A stretch of DNA of 64,000 bases from Acidaminococcus fermentans (GCF_009696675.1 NZ_VULN01000007.1:1-64000), one strand, 5' to 3'. Counted from the stretch's first letter, positions 1-9,455 are shown. Numbers and translations: made by a program. The notes: a model not told the origin generated them from the letters alone.

Positions 1-163
1 CACGGCAAACCTCCTGTCCTGTGAGGGAGAATTTCTGTCCGATAATTAATTTCGTACTATCCGTACAGTATACACCGTATGTCCAAAAATTACCCCCTCC
101 GTGTCCAATTTTAGTTTACCACTTCAAGATTCACCACAAACCAAACACGAGAGGTGCTACGTG

Positions 164-1525
164 ATGTCTCAATTATACACCAGTCAGCCGACAGTTAACA
201 GACTCCTGACGACTTTTTCTTCCTTGTTCCCATCTGCGACGAGACGGACGCGCCATCTGCTGGCGTGGTTACTCATTGCTCAACTGGCTCTGGAGTCGGC
301 GCCGTCGGTGCGCTGCCTGTTCCGGCAGTTCCTATCGAAGCAGACGGACGCATCGCTCAACAGCTATTACCGCGCCCTTGGCAACGGCCTCGTCACGGAT
401 GCATCCATTCGCCAGGCCTTGGCGCTGCAGGCGCTTGCCATAGTGCCAGAGGCACTGCGGCAGGAGCCTATCCTGCTCAGCGTGGACGACACGTCCATTG
501 CCAAGTGGGGCAAGCACTTCGACGGTGTAGGCATCCTGTACGACCACGCCAAACACGATGGCAAGTCCTATTTCAATGGGCATGCCTTCGTCAGCCTGAC
601 GATGAGCGTGCCGGTCCTCCATGAGACCGCAGGCAAGCAGCAGATCCGTTATATCGCGGTGCCGATTGGCTACGTCATGAGCAACGGCGAAGCCTCGAAG
701 CTGACACTTGCCTGCCAGCTTCTCGATGAAGTCATGCCAATCCTTGAAAAACGCCAGGTCATCCTGCTCTTCGATAGCTGGTACGCCAAGCGCGAGTTGC
801 TCGCACATGCTCTCAGCTATCCGAATCTTAATGTGACCTGCAATGCACGCCACGATACGGCCATGTTCGAGTTGCCGGATTCGACGGCAGGCCGTCGCGG
901 CCGTCCACCAAAGTACGGTAAACGCTTGATGCTGGACGAGATTGCCAATGATCTCACGAATTACCTTTGCCGGATGGACAACTATTTTGTTGCTCACCGT
1001 CTGGTGAAAACGCGCATCTTTGGCGACCATACCGTCCATGCCTATGTGACGCTGAGCAAGAGTGGCTCGTACCGTCTCTTTTTCAGCACCATAGATCCGA
1101 TGGCGCTGCACATGAGCATTGCTTGGCAGGAGAACAAAGGGCTCCGCAACACCAGCTCCAAGCATATGGCGATTTACCCGCTCAAGCTCTACAAGCTCCG
1201 CTGGGGCATTGAGACGAACTACTACGAGCAGAAGATGTTCTGGGAGCTCGGCAGCTACAAAGTTCGCACAAAGACTGCGATTGAGCATCTGCTGAACCTA
1301 ACGAATTCCGGGCACGCTCTCATGAAGATCCTGCCGTATGAGGACGAGCGGCTGAACACCTACCGGGACAAGAGCCCGCAAGAGCTGCGGCACGCGCTAA
1401 GCCAGCAGATCCACAAGGAAGTATTTTTCGCCACTTTGGTGTCCAAAGCCCAAAGTAGCATAAATTCAAGCACATTGCTCAAGGCTTTGCAAGCATTGGC
1501 TTGGGGCGATGAGCAAGCGGCTTAA
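164..1525 (+). mobile_element. IS4-family transposase (insertion sequence)
   Basis: This 453-aa DDE transposase would cut and paste its own insertion sequence. The IS4 signature Y-(2)-R-(3)-E-(6)-K is complete in YKLRWGIETNYYEQK near the C-terminus. Candidate catalytic aspartates are in VDDTSIAKWG and LLFDSWYAKRE. I chose the ATG at 164 because a GAGAGG ribosome site lies 9 bases upstream; the frame is open back to 101 but lacks a site there. Weakly matching sequences containing AGTTTAC flank the gene, near 110 and 1530 (inverted), but I could not define terminal repeats or target duplications with confidence. The gene seems intact, so the element may be active. The family is clear; the exact element ends are not. 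Confidence 0.85.
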
Positions 1526-1589
1526 AAGCTGTAAACTGTTGTATAATAGTAGAAAATTATGGAACTCAGGGACGGCAGGTGAAGCGACA

Positions 1590-2804
1590 ATGGAACGGAT
1601 TGAAGGAACAGTTACAACGGCAATATCGTATGCCAAGAGTATCGATGAGAAAGCGAGGGAACAAATCCGCCGCATGTGCAGCTATGAGCTGACGAAGGGG
1701 AGCCGGGTGCGGATTATGCCGGACGTCCATGCCGGGAAAGGCTGTACGATTGGTACGACGATGACAATCACAGACAAGGCAGTACCGAACATCGTCGGCG
1801 TGGACATCGGCTGTGGCATGTATACGATTGCTCTTGACAAGCAGCCGATTGATTTTGCCAGACTCGATGAAGCGGCTCACATCGTACCTTCCGGGATGAA
1901 TGTCTGGCCTGAGAAACAGGCTGACTTCAATTTGCAGCGGCTCTATTGTTATGACAAGCTGAAAAAACTGTCTTGGATTGCCTGCAGTATCGGTACCCTG
2001 GGAGGCGGGAATCATTTCATCGAGGTCGATAAAACCCATGATGGTCGACATTATCTCGTCATCCATACAGGAAGCCGGAACCTGGGAAAACAGGTGGCGG
2101 AGATTTATCAGCGCATGGCCGTTGAGCTGAATGCCCATGATGAAACACTGGAAGAACGGCTCCAGCATATCATAGCAGAATACAAGGCAGCAGGACGGCA
2201 AAAAGAAATCCAGAAGGCCATCCAGCAGGCGAAGTCAGAACAACGCAGAGAAAAGCTGCCGGAAGATCTTTGCTTTGTCTCCGGAAAATACCTGAGGCAG
2301 TATCTGCATGATGTGGCTCTTTGCCAGCAGTTTGCTAGACTGAACCGGGAGCAGATTGCCAAAAAACTGCTGGAAAGAGCCGGCCTTCAGCCCGGCGAAG
2401 CGTTTCATACCATTCACAACTACATCGATGTCGATGAGATGATTCTCAGAAAAGGAGCCATCGCCGCACATAAGGGTGAAAAGGTTCTCATTCCCATCAA
2501 CATGCGTGACGGAAGCATCCTGGCACTCGGCAAAGGCAATGCCGAGTGGAATTACTCTGCCCCGCACGGCGCAGGCCGCATCATGTCCCGTACCCAGGCA
2601 ATCAAAGAGCTTTCCCTCAAGGAATACCAGCAGGAGATGGCAGGCGTATATACAACATCGGTAAACGAAGGTACCATTGACGAGGCTCCTATGGCCTACA
2701 AATCCCTTGACGATATCTTGGATGTCATCGGTGACACCGTGGACGTTATCGACGTGATGAAACCAGTCTATAATTTCAAGGCGGCAGAGGAGAAGCATTT
2801 CTAA
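1590..2804 (+). CDS. rtcB: RtcB-family RNA ligase
   Basis: The 404-aa product matches RtcB, which joins RNA 2',3'-cyclic phosphate (or 3'-phosphate) ends to 5'-OH ends using GTP and Mn2+ in the cytoplasm, in RNA repair. Visible family motifs in order are DVHAGKG, GVDIGCGM (metal-binding Cys), GTLGGGNHFIEV and HTGSRNLG (metal-binding His), and a C-terminal RKGAIAAHKGE...APHGAGR block that holds the guanylylated His region. The length fits the short bacterial RtcB form. The frame is open from 1509, but the ATG at 1590, preceded by AGGTGA, removes a 27-residue extension that does not resemble the family. It lies just downstream of the IS4 transposase, with no archease or RtcA gene nearby. Confidence 0.9.
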   Translation: MERIEGTVTTAISYAKSIDEKAREQIRRMCSYELTKGSRVRIMPDVHAGKGCTIGTTMTITDKAVPNIVGVDIGCGMYTIALDKQPIDFARLDEAAHIVPSGMNVWPEKQADFNLQRLYCYDKLKKLSWIACSIGTLGGGNHFIEVDKTHDGRHYLVIHTGSRNLGKQVAEIYQRMAVELNAHDETLEERLQHIIAEYKAAGRQKEIQKAIQQAKSEQRREKLPEDLCFVSGKYLRQYLHDVALCQQFARLNREQIAKKLLERAGLQPGEAFHTIHNYIDVDEMILRKGAIAAHKGEKVLIPINMRDGSILALGKGNAEWNYSAPHGAGRIMSRTQAIKELSLKEYQQEMAGVYTTSVNEGTIDEAPMAYKSLDDILDVIGDTVDVIDVMKPVYNFKAAEEKHF

Positions 2805-2820
2805 AGCATCGGGAAGTGAA

Positions 2821-3762
2821 GTGACATATATGGAAAAACTAGGGTGCATGAAACGGATTGATGACTTGCGGTCTATCTGGCCGCATGAGGAACAGGATTT
2901 TTCAAAATGGCTTGCCCAAAAAGAAAATCTGGAACAGCTGAGTGATGCCATTGAAATTGACCTAGAGCTTGAGGAAACGGAATCTCCAGTAGGAAGTTTC
3001 AGTGTAGACATCTACGCCCGCGAAAGCGGGAGTTCCCGTGGGATTATCATCGAGAATCAGCTGGAAGATACCGACCATGATCATTTGGGAAAAATCATTA
3101 CGTATGCGGCAGGGAAAGACGCTGAAATTATAGTCTGGATTGTCAAAAGGGCTCGTGATGAGCATAAACAGGCTATCGGATGGCTGAATCAGCATACGGA
3201 TGAAAATATTGGTTTTTTCCTGATTGAAATTGAACTCTGGCGCATTGGGGATTCGCTGCCAGCACCACGGTTTAATGTTGTAGAACGTCCCAACGAATGG
3301 GCAAAAACGGTGAAAGCTGCAGAAACCCTGACGCCGCTGCGGAAATTCCAATTGAACTTCTGGCAGCAGTTCTGTGACTATGCCTTCGATAAAGACAGTA
3401 AGTTCAGCAAGAGCTTCTCATGCAGAAAGGCTTTCGCGACCAATTGGTACAACCTGAGTACCGGCGTATCGTCTGTGGTGGTAGAATTTACAATCAACAC
3501 ATCCCGCCATCGGGCGACAGCGGGCTTGTATGTTGCCAAGGGGAAGGATTGGTATAGGCAGCTGAAAGATAATCAAGATACGATAGAAAAGGAATTAGGC
3601 GCTTCCATTGAGTGGTCAGAAGGTGAAAAAGATGGACGTATGCTTTTGACCAAGGAGCTTGATGCGGCGTTTGATAGAAAAGAATATAAAAACTACTTTG
3701 ACTGGTTCATGGAAAAAGCACTTCTGCTCAAGAAGATAGCCAATCAGTACAACACCGATTGA
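2821..3762 (+). CDS. DUF4268 protein with PD-(D/E)XK-like N-terminal region
   Basis: This 313-aa protein looks like the DUF4268 family, which often lies in defence or accessory regions. The N-terminal half (about residues 45-135) has the spacing of a restriction-endonuclease-like fold: VDIYARE, then IIIENQLEDTDHDHLGK and IVWIV. The C-terminal half (about 175-305) is the DUF4268 region, with WQQFCDYAF and many aromatics. Translation may begin at GTG 2821, with GGGAAG just upstream, or at ATG 2830. It starts 16 bases after the RtcB gene and may be co-transcribed with it. No biochemical role is established by sequence alone; a DNA-processing or defence role is inference. Confidence 0.7.
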   Translation: MTYMEKLGCMKRIDDLRSIWPHEEQDFSKWLAQKENLEQLSDAIEIDLELEETESPVGSFSVDIYARESGSSRGIIIENQLEDTDHDHLGKIITYAAGKDAEIIVWIVKRARDEHKQAIGWLNQHTDENIGFFLIEIELWRIGDSLPAPRFNVVERPNEWAKTVKAAETLTPLRKFQLNFWQQFCDYAFDKDSKFSKSFSCRKAFATNWYNLSTGVSSVVVEFTINTSRHRATAGLYVAKGKDWYRQLKDNQDTIEKELGASIEWSEGEKDGRMLLTKELDAAFDRKEYKNYFDWFMEKALLLKKIANQYNTD

Positions 3763-4112
3763 AGTGAACACGGGGGTGTTCAAAATCCCTGCTATCGTTC
3801 GATTGTATCAAATACAGACACCTTTGAGAAATGCAAATCCCCGTATTGATAAAAGAACTTTCCGCACCCCAAATTTTGAAAATCGCTTGATATATGGGCT
3901 TTTGAAGCACCTTGCTTCGAGGGTCCATTTTTTATTTTTCGGCGAAAAAATCATTTGCACATTTTTTGCACCTCATTTATCGAAAACCAAAATGCACAAC
4001 ATTTGAACAGCTAATTAAATACATGCGCTCACTTGTTTGATAGCCGTTCACGAGTTACTTGACTTTTCTCTCATTCTGAGCCATTACTAAATGTCAACTG
4101 GAGGTAAAAGTT
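3763..4112. other. 350-base intergenic stretch, no supported gene
   Basis: No convincing ORF is present. The frame open from 3764 to 4006 has no ribosome site and low-complexity content. A weak hairpin (GAAGC...GCTTC near 3905-3920) followed by T-rich DNA could end the upstream operon. A TTGACT box at 4059 could be a -35 element for the recombinase operon, but no good -10 follows at 17 bases. GGAGG at about 4100 is the ribosome site of the next ORF. Confidence 0.4.
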
Positions 4113-4298
4113 ATGGACTTAGAAAAAGAAGTAGAGTACCGGCTTGCCAGGTGGGTATTCGCTAATATATATCATGAAGGAAAAATTGACAAGCAGACAT
4201 ATCATCGGATACTTAATCGATTGATTGATGAGTGCAAGCCTCCTATGGAGTCGATGGAAGAAAGGTTCAATGAGGATGAGGACAATCAGAAAGATTGA
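4113..4298 (+). CDS. Small SHOCT-like protein ahead of recombinase
   Basis: This 61-residue protein (MDLEKEVEYRLARWVFANIY...) has a strong ribosome site, CTGGAGG, before its ATG. The segment EGKIDKQTYHRILNRL resembles the short SHOCT-type motif often found in tiny ORFs just upstream of large serine recombinases. Its 3' end overlaps the recombinase start at 4270, which suggests translational coupling. A functional analogue with the same placement lies at 60527-60703. Function is unknown; co-occurrence suggests a role in recombinase expression or activity. Confidence 0.6.
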   Translation: MDLEKEVEYRLARWVFANIYHEGKIDKQTYHRILNRLIDECKPPMESMEERFNEDEDNQKD

Positions 4299-5919
4299 AA
4301 AATTGCCTTCCCTGCCGATGATGGAAGAAGGGAAGATAAAGTGCAAACGAGTCGCCGTTTATGCGAGAGTATCTACAGATCACGAGGGACAGAAGACTAG
4401 TCTGAAGGCACAGAAGGATTATTATGCCAAATTGATTGCATCACATTCTGATTGGACGCTGGCCGGAATCTATGCGGATGATGGAATAACTGGCACTTCA
4501 TATCTTCGCAGAGAAGCCTTCAAGAATATGATGGCAGATAGTAAGGACGGAAAAATCGACATGATCATTACAAAGTCAGTTTCCCGTTTTGCCCGGAATA
4601 CGGTTGATGCCTTGCGGGCAATCAGGGAACTAAAGGATTATGGCATCGGGGTATTCTTCGAGAAGGAAAATATCTGGACACTGGACAGCAAAGGAGAATT
4701 TCTTATCACGCTGATGACCTCACTGGCACAGGAGGAAAGTCGGTCCATCTCGGAGAATGTCACTTGGGGACAACGAAAAAGATTCGCCGATGGCGGATAT
4801 AGTGTAGCATACCGGCGTTTTTTGGGCTACGATTATGGATTTGTGGTGAATAATGATGAGGCCAGAGTAGTCAGGAGAGTTTACCGAATGTTCTTGCAAG
4901 GATATGGAACAACTACAATAGCAAGGAAGCTGACCGAAGAAAAGATTCCTTCACCGGGAGGACAGCCTCAATGGCACGGTTCTGTAGTGAGCAGTATACT
5001 TCAAAATGAAAAATACAAAGGGGATGCCCTGCTGCAAAAAACTTTTACCGTTGATTTCCTGACGCATAAGGCGAAAGTCAATCAGGGAGAACTGCCCAAA
5101 TATTATGTAAGGCATGGTCATGAAGCAATCATCGCTCCATGGCTTTTTAACTATGTGCAGCAAAGAATTAAGGAGCGTGACTCGGCTTTCTATAGCGGAA
5201 TTTCGCTATACACCAGTAAGTTCGTATGTGGAAAGTGCGGCGCTTTTTATGGCCCGAAGCCTGAGCATTCAACTGACAAGTACCATACAGTTACGTGGAT
5301 GTGCCGCAATCGGTTCAAGAAAGGGAATTATTGTAGAAATATCCGAATTGATGAGGCAGATTTGGATAATTTGATATGCCAGATTGCATGGGTAAGCATA
5401 AAATGCCGGCCAGGGGTTATGGCCCTTTGCCGTAAGGTGGCCGAAGAAAACGATGAACTGCTGAATGCGATTTCTAAAGGTGGTTACAGGTATACGTATG
5501 CGGATATGGAGAATCTAGCTATTATCATTAAACGCATATTGGTATTTCCAGACGGGCATTTCGCTGTTGAATTAATCAGCGGGAATTACGTTTATTTCTC
5601 GTTCATCCCTAAAATACATAGAAATGTAAAGAAAACGAAGCGGGTAGGGAATGGATATTGCCTGTACTGTGGCGCACCCATCGAGCAGAACCCCAAACGC
5701 AGGGAGAAAAAATTTTGCAGCGATGACTGCCGGATGCTTTGGTGGAATTCACACAGGGATTTGGTGAAACATCATATGATAAGGACAGAACATTGCTTGC
5801 ATTGTGGGCAGATTTTTCAGGTGTATGGTAATGCGAAAAGGAAGTATTGTTCTCATAAGTGCTATGTAGAGCACCGGTTTGGGAAGGATACTGATATAAA
5901 CAGCTACAAACCGCGCTAA
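4270..5919 (+). CDS. Large serine recombinase with extra C-terminal zinc-finger region
   Basis: This 549-aa site-specific recombinase has a resolvase domain (about 25-170) with catalytic Ser35 in YARVSTD and the downstream SVSRFARNTVD and SLAQEESRSISENV motifs. A 'recombinase' DNA-binding domain follows (about 180-290), then a zinc ribbon starting CGKCGAFYG. The last roughly 90 residues add two more Cys-rich fingers (YCLYCGAPIEQ, CHCGQ-like and KYCSHKCYVEHRFG). These closely resemble the separate HTH zinc-finger protein at 60130, so this looks like a fusion. The ATG at 4270 has GAAAGG upstream and overlaps the preceding small ORF. The gene probably mobilised the island or prophage. Confidence 0.88.
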   Translation: MRMRTIRKIEKLPSLPMMEEGKIKCKRVAVYARVSTDHEGQKTSLKAQKDYYAKLIASHSDWTLAGIYADDGITGTSYLRREAFKNMMADSKDGKIDMIITKSVSRFARNTVDALRAIRELKDYGIGVFFEKENIWTLDSKGEFLITLMTSLAQEESRSISENVTWGQRKRFADGGYSVAYRRFLGYDYGFVVNNDEARVVRRVYRMFLQGYGTTTIARKLTEEKIPSPGGQPQWHGSVVSSILQNEKYKGDALLQKTFTVDFLTHKAKVNQGELPKYYVRHGHEAIIAPWLFNYVQQRIKERDSAFYSGISLYTSKFVCGKCGAFYGPKPEHSTDKYHTVTWMCRNRFKKGNYCRNIRIDEADLDNLICQIAWVSIKCRPGVMALCRKVAEENDELLNAISKGGYRYTYADMENLAIIIKRILVFPDGHFAVELISGNYVYFSFIPKIHRNVKKTKRVGNGYCLYCGAPIEQNPKRREKKFCSDDCRMLWWNSHRDLVKHHMIRTEHCLHCGQIFQVYGNAKRKYCSHKCYVEHRFGKDTDINSYKPR

Positions 5920-5933
5920 ACCATTACAAATTC

Positions 5934-5963
5934 TTGAAGAAGACATTTGTTCAATGATATAAT
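5934..5963 (+). promoter_or_regulatory. Promoter for excisionase-like gene
   Basis: TTGAAG at 5934 and TATAAT at 5958 are separated by 18 bases, and the -10 is preceded by TG-A, an extended -10. A strong hairpin, ATGCTCGGTG (5968-5977) pairing with CACCGGGCAT (5988-5997), follows at the expected start of the transcript. It could affect expression or stability of the downstream message. Confidence 0.6.
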
Positions 5964-6032
5964 ATAAATGCTCGGTGTGACGATTTTCACCGGGCATGAA
6001 TTTTAATAAAGCAAATGAAAGGCGCGGACATC

Positions 6033-6215
6033 ATGGCGGAAAACATTGAAGAACGTTGGATCAATGTAAATGAGGCGGCGGAGTATTTTGGTGTGAAATC
6101 AGCTGCTATCCGTGATTGGATTCGGAAGGGGAAGGGAAATCCTGCTCAGAAGATTGGGAAGTCCTGGAAATTCAAGTACTCAGAAATTAGTGCCTGGGCT
6201 AAAAGTCAGAAATAG
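6033..6215 (+). CDS. Excisionase-like helix-turn-helix protein
   Basis: This 60-aa DNA-binding protein has the MerR-like excisionase fold signature: WINVNEAAEYFGVKSAAIRDWIRKGKG, then KIGKSWKFKYSEISAWAK. Such proteins bend or bind DNA at att sites or act as small transcription regulators. ATG 6033 has AAAGGCG about 10 bases upstream; an in-frame ATG at 6015 lacks a site. It lies between the recombinase and the kinase cassette, so it could direct recombination or regulate the cassette. Which of these it does cannot be told from sequence. Confidence 0.7.
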   Translation: MAENIEERWINVNEAAEYFGVKSAAIRDWIRKGKGNPAQKIGKSWKFKYSEISAWAKSQK

Positions 6216-6237
6216 TAAGCAGTGGTCTACAACATCA

Positions 6238-6267
6238 TTGACTTACACAATTATTAAACTGTTAGGA
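6238..6267 (+). promoter_or_regulatory. Candidate promoter of three-gene kinase cassette
   Basis: TTGACT at 6238 is followed after 18-19 bases by the weak -10 candidates TTAGGA/TAGGAT in AT-rich DNA. The first gene of the cassette starts about 30 bases downstream with an AGGGAG ribosome site. The -10 match is poor, so confidence is moderate to low. Confidence 0.4.
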
Positions 6268-6293
6268 TAGAAATTTTACAGGGAGCTAACTCA

Positions 6294-7292
6294 GTGGAAT
6301 TTTCATTATACTTAAAAGAGACATATCAGACGGCAAGCCTGCTTCAGGATATACGGGACGAATTAACTGTTGCTGTCAGAAATGCAATCCTGCTTCATGC
6401 TTATGACACTGATATAGATCTCTCGTTCGGAAAAATTCATATTAACAGTAAGGGAAGCGTTTCACAGATTAGTTTCAATGGCACCGATGTAACAGATATA
6501 GATGCTTTTATTGTCAGGCAAGCGTTTCACATAACCGACGATCATTACTTTGATATCCGGAAAAACATCAAAAATAATCGAAATGATTTTTTCTACTATC
6601 CTATCAAAATCAATGGCAGGATATCACTTACAGTTCTAAAGAGCAGCCCCTTCTTCGAAAGGAAATACGGGAGAGCCATTCATTCGAACGCATTCCGGGT
6701 CGAATATGCTTCAAAATATTTGCTTATATACAGTAGCAATACGGCTGTCCCGGATGTTTATTATATCGGTTTGTTTGGACCTGAACAGACAGCGAATACT
6801 CTGCTTGAAAAGGCTGGAAAAAGTCTAGGCGGCAAGAGTACCATTTACTACTGTTTCATGAATTCACGCCCTGAAATATTTCTGCATTTGGGGCAGGTCA
6901 AACAGGACTTTGTCGGTTATCATCCAGAAAAAAGTCCGGCTGCATACAATTTTTACATGGGCAGCGTAATAAGCGGTATATTCAAAATAAATAAAAAGAC
7001 GGACAGCAATGGGAAAATCAAGGTCAAGGAAACACGAAGGAAATGTTTGCAAATGATAATAATGATGCAGTTTGGTTCAATAGACCAATTTTGCACCCAA
7101 AATAGGATAAATAAATTTCTTCTTTCTGCTTTTTTGTTAGGAACGGACGCTGTTATTAAATATACGAATGGGAATACAGTAACTCCTAAAAGACTTGAGG
7201 AGTTGCTGAATCTTCCGTTTTCTCCCAATGCTGACACTCTGAAAGATAAGAACCTGCTTGTTAAGGTAAATTATGAAGATATTCCAGAATGA
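6294..7292 (+). CDS. Unknown protein, first gene of kinase cassette
   Basis: I do not recognise this 332-aa protein. It has no signal peptide or clear membrane segment. It is rich in aromatic and beta-prone segments in the first two-thirds (for example FFYYPIKINGRISLTVLKS and YYIGLFGPEQTA), and the last third is helical. It starts at GTG 6294 with AGGGAG 9 bases upstream. The next gene begins inside its 3' end (20-base overlap), so the two are translationally coupled. Base composition is much more AT-rich than the prophage that follows. As part of an operon with a protein kinase in a mobile island, it may be a sensor or effector of a defence system (inference). Confidence 0.65.
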   Translation: MEFSLYLKETYQTASLLQDIRDELTVAVRNAILLHAYDTDIDLSFGKIHINSKGSVSQISFNGTDVTDIDAFIVRQAFHITDDHYFDIRKNIKNNRNDFFYYPIKINGRISLTVLKSSPFFERKYGRAIHSNAFRVEYASKYLLIYSSNTAVPDVYYIGLFGPEQTANTLLEKAGKSLGGKSTIYYCFMNSRPEIFLHLGQVKQDFVGYHPEKSPAAYNFYMGSVISGIFKINKKTDSNGKIKVKETRRKCLQMIIMMQFGSIDQFCTQNRINKFLLSAFLLGTDAVIKYTNGNTVTPKRLEELLNLPFSPNADTLKDKNLLVKVNYEDIPE

Positions 7293-7839
7293 TTCCCTCA
7301 GCGGGATAAGCAATAAAATCGGGAAAAAGACATATCTTGAATTTATTGTGCATCTTTTAGAAACGGATTATTTTAATCCAATTGTGTTTTGCCATGATAA
7401 CTATCGGTTTGATAGAAAACGGTATGCAGAGGTAATGATAGGATTTATTAATCTAATGTCATTTCTGCATTCTTGCGGGATTATGGTGGAAACAGAAGTT
7501 GAAGAGCTGACTGATGTAGAAACGTATATTTACCGCAATATTATGGGAGAAAAAGATAGCACTGATATGATTCAGTGCTATAGACTCCTGGAAATCGACT
7601 TTACTAATTTTAATATGAGTAATGCCAAGGTTCTGGAGAACTGCAAAGATGATGATTTTTCACTCGTCAAGATATATTTGCAATTGCGAGCTGGAACAGC
7701 AATGAACAAAAGAGCTATAGAAAATCTATCAAAGAGGCGTTACACGGATTCAGAGATGATTACACTCCGTAAACAGATTGAGAATATATCTGGCAAAACA
7801 TTAGTCAAGCGCAAGGATAACGCCTATGAAATGAGGTGA
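7273..7839 (+). CDS. Unknown protein, second gene of kinase cassette
   Basis: This 188-aa, mainly helical and soluble protein is not recognised. ATG 7273 has AAGG 7 bases upstream and overlaps the previous gene by 20 bases; the kinase starts 5 bases after its stop. The C-terminal third is basic (KRAIENLSKRRY, KRKDNAYEMR). The tight packing implies a single operon and stoichiometric expression with its neighbours. No motif indicates an enzyme activity. Confidence 0.6.
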   Translation: MKIFQNDSLSGISNKIGKKTYLEFIVHLLETDYFNPIVFCHDNYRFDRKRYAEVMIGFINLMSFLHSCGIMVETEVEELTDVETYIYRNIMGEKDSTDMIQCYRLLEIDFTNFNMSNAKVLENCKDDDFSLVKIYLQLRAGTAMNKRAIENLSKRRYTDSEMITLRKQIENISGKTLVKRKDNAYEMR

Positions 7840-7843
7840 TTAA

Positions 7844-9397
7844 ATGCAGGAGAATCTGCGGATGACGCCATCCGTTCAAAAAAATATATGTGAATACTTT
7901 AATGGAGATTATCAGGACTCCGTGTATCAGTACCGGTCTGGGAGTAATTTGGTAGAAATGTATACTACACGATTCGGTACCCCAAATATTGTGGCTGGCC
8001 CTTCCCGATGGACACTGTGTGATGACACGATAAATTACATGTATGAAATGGGAAATATCAATGAATTCTTCACTGTAATGTTATCACTCAGAAATATTAA
8101 TAAAGAGTTGCGAGAAACAAATCAGGCAATTGTTGCGGAAAAAAGAAAGGAGGCCATAGACAGAATTAATCAAATGCTTCTCGAAGATGATCTCGAACTT
8201 CTGAGTCTCAACAATCGGCTTATCTTACACCATATTGATGATGATTCAGATTTGATTGGCAGCGGCGGATTTGCTAATGTTTACAGGGTTCCAGGAACGA
8301 ACACTGTAGTCAAGAAACTCCGGGATGAATTTAAGGACAATGACGGAATAGTGTCGAGATTTAAGCAGGAGTTTCACTTGATACACGATAAGCTGCAAGG
8401 CATTGATGGCATTATCAAGGGATACGAATATAACGTTGATGAAATTTCATACACAATGGAATATTGCAGCACCGATTTAAAGAATTATATAGCTGACATG
8501 AATCTAAATGAAACGCAGCGCATAGACCTTGTTCTTGAAATTTTGGGAATTATGGATCAGGTACATAATCGCGGAGTGCTTCATAGGGATTTGTCACCCA
8601 AGAACATCTTTATTAAAGACGGGCATCCGATTATTGCTGATTTTGGACTCGGAAAAGCCATTGATGGGGATGGGAGAACATACGTGACTATTGACACATC
8701 TATGAACGGCACCCTTGAATATTGTGACCCGCGTCAGTTTCAAGGATTAGGCTTTGCTGATAAACAGTCAGATATATATTCTCTTGGAAGAATAGTCAAT
8801 TATGTTATGACGAGAGATTCTGATAATTTCAAACATACACTCAGCATTGTCAGCACAATAGCGACAGAGGCGTCATTGGATGCCCGATATCATACTATTA
8901 AGGAAATGATAGATAAAATAAATCGACTGACAAAGACTAAGGCAGATAACGAGTATGCTATGAAGTGTGAACGGTTTCTGTCAGTCGGACATTATGATAA
9001 AACCATGGACGAATTTCTCCTGTCATTTGAAGAAGATAATCTGATAAATCGTTTGAACAATATAAAGTTTAGATATGTGTACTCAAAGATTGTGGCGAAT
9101 GTTTCATACAACGCTATTATGATAGACAGATTTGAATCGCTTCATCAGATTTTTCTGCATCCGATTGGACATACTTTTGCCAGTTTTGATGCCGTAGCTT
9201 ATTTGTGTATTGATACGCTTAAAAAGTATAGAAACATCACCCCCGCATTAAAAACAATTCTGGGAGAGTGCATATATGATATAGCTGTGGGCATCGATCG
9301 ATGGAGGGTTCAAGAATATTTTAAAAAAAATTACCGGGATCTAGAACCCGATTACATTCAAGAAGCAATAAGTGCTTCGCTTAAACGAATAAAATAA
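7844..9397 (+). CDS. Hanks-type Ser/Thr protein kinase with N- and C-terminal extensions
   Basis: This 517-aa protein contains a complete eukaryotic-like kinase core. The glycine loop IGSGGFANVY is at 138-147, the ATP-binding Lys in VVKK at about 157, the catalytic loop HRDLSPKN at 247-254 and DFG at 266-268. All key residues are present, so it should phosphorylate a protein in the cytoplasm. There is no transmembrane helix or PASTA domain, so it is not the usual cell-wall PrkC type. The first 130 residues and the last 190 are mostly helical and unrecognised. The ribosome site GAGGTGA lies 5 bases from ATG 7844, and a terminator follows. Soluble kinases in small island operons are often anti-phage, but that role is inferred here. 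Confidence 0.85.
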   Translation: MQENLRMTPSVQKNICEYFNGDYQDSVYQYRSGSNLVEMYTTRFGTPNIVAGPSRWTLCDDTINYMYEMGNINEFFTVMLSLRNINKELRETNQAIVAEKRKEAIDRINQMLLEDDLELLSLNNRLILHHIDDDSDLIGSGGFANVYRVPGTNTVVKKLRDEFKDNDGIVSRFKQEFHLIHDKLQGIDGIIKGYEYNVDEISYTMEYCSTDLKNYIADMNLNETQRIDLVLEILGIMDQVHNRGVLHRDLSPKNIFIKDGHPIIADFGLGKAIDGDGRTYVTIDTSMNGTLEYCDPRQFQGLGFADKQSDIYSLGRIVNYVMTRDSDNFKHTLSIVSTIATEASLDARYHTIKEMIDKINRLTKTKADNEYAMKCERFLSVGHYDKTMDEFLLSFEEDNLINRLNNIKFRYVYSKIVANVSYNAIMIDRFESLHQIFLHPIGHTFASFDAVAYLCIDTLKKYRNITPALKTILGECIYDIAVGIDRWRVQEYFKKNYRDLEPDYIQEAISASLKRIK

Positions 9398-9418
9398 AAA
9401 TTATACGTCTGATTTTTA

Positions 9419-9455
9419 GACCACCTGTTTTTACGGGTGGTCTTTTATTTTTCCT
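9419..9455 (+). terminator. Rho-independent terminator of kinase operon
   Basis: GACCACC (9419-9425) pairs with GGTGGTC (9436-9442) and is followed by a T-rich run. It closes the AT-rich kinase operon and marks the compositional boundary to the prophage. Confidence 0.85.

Noticed and set aside
1-163. Terminal inverted repeat and target duplication of the IS element
   Set aside because: Only a short AGTTTAC match was seen between the two sides; not enough to define ends.
3764-4006. 80-residue frame after the DUF4268 gene
   Set aside because: No ribosome site, hydrophobic and biased composition, no neighbours that would explain it.
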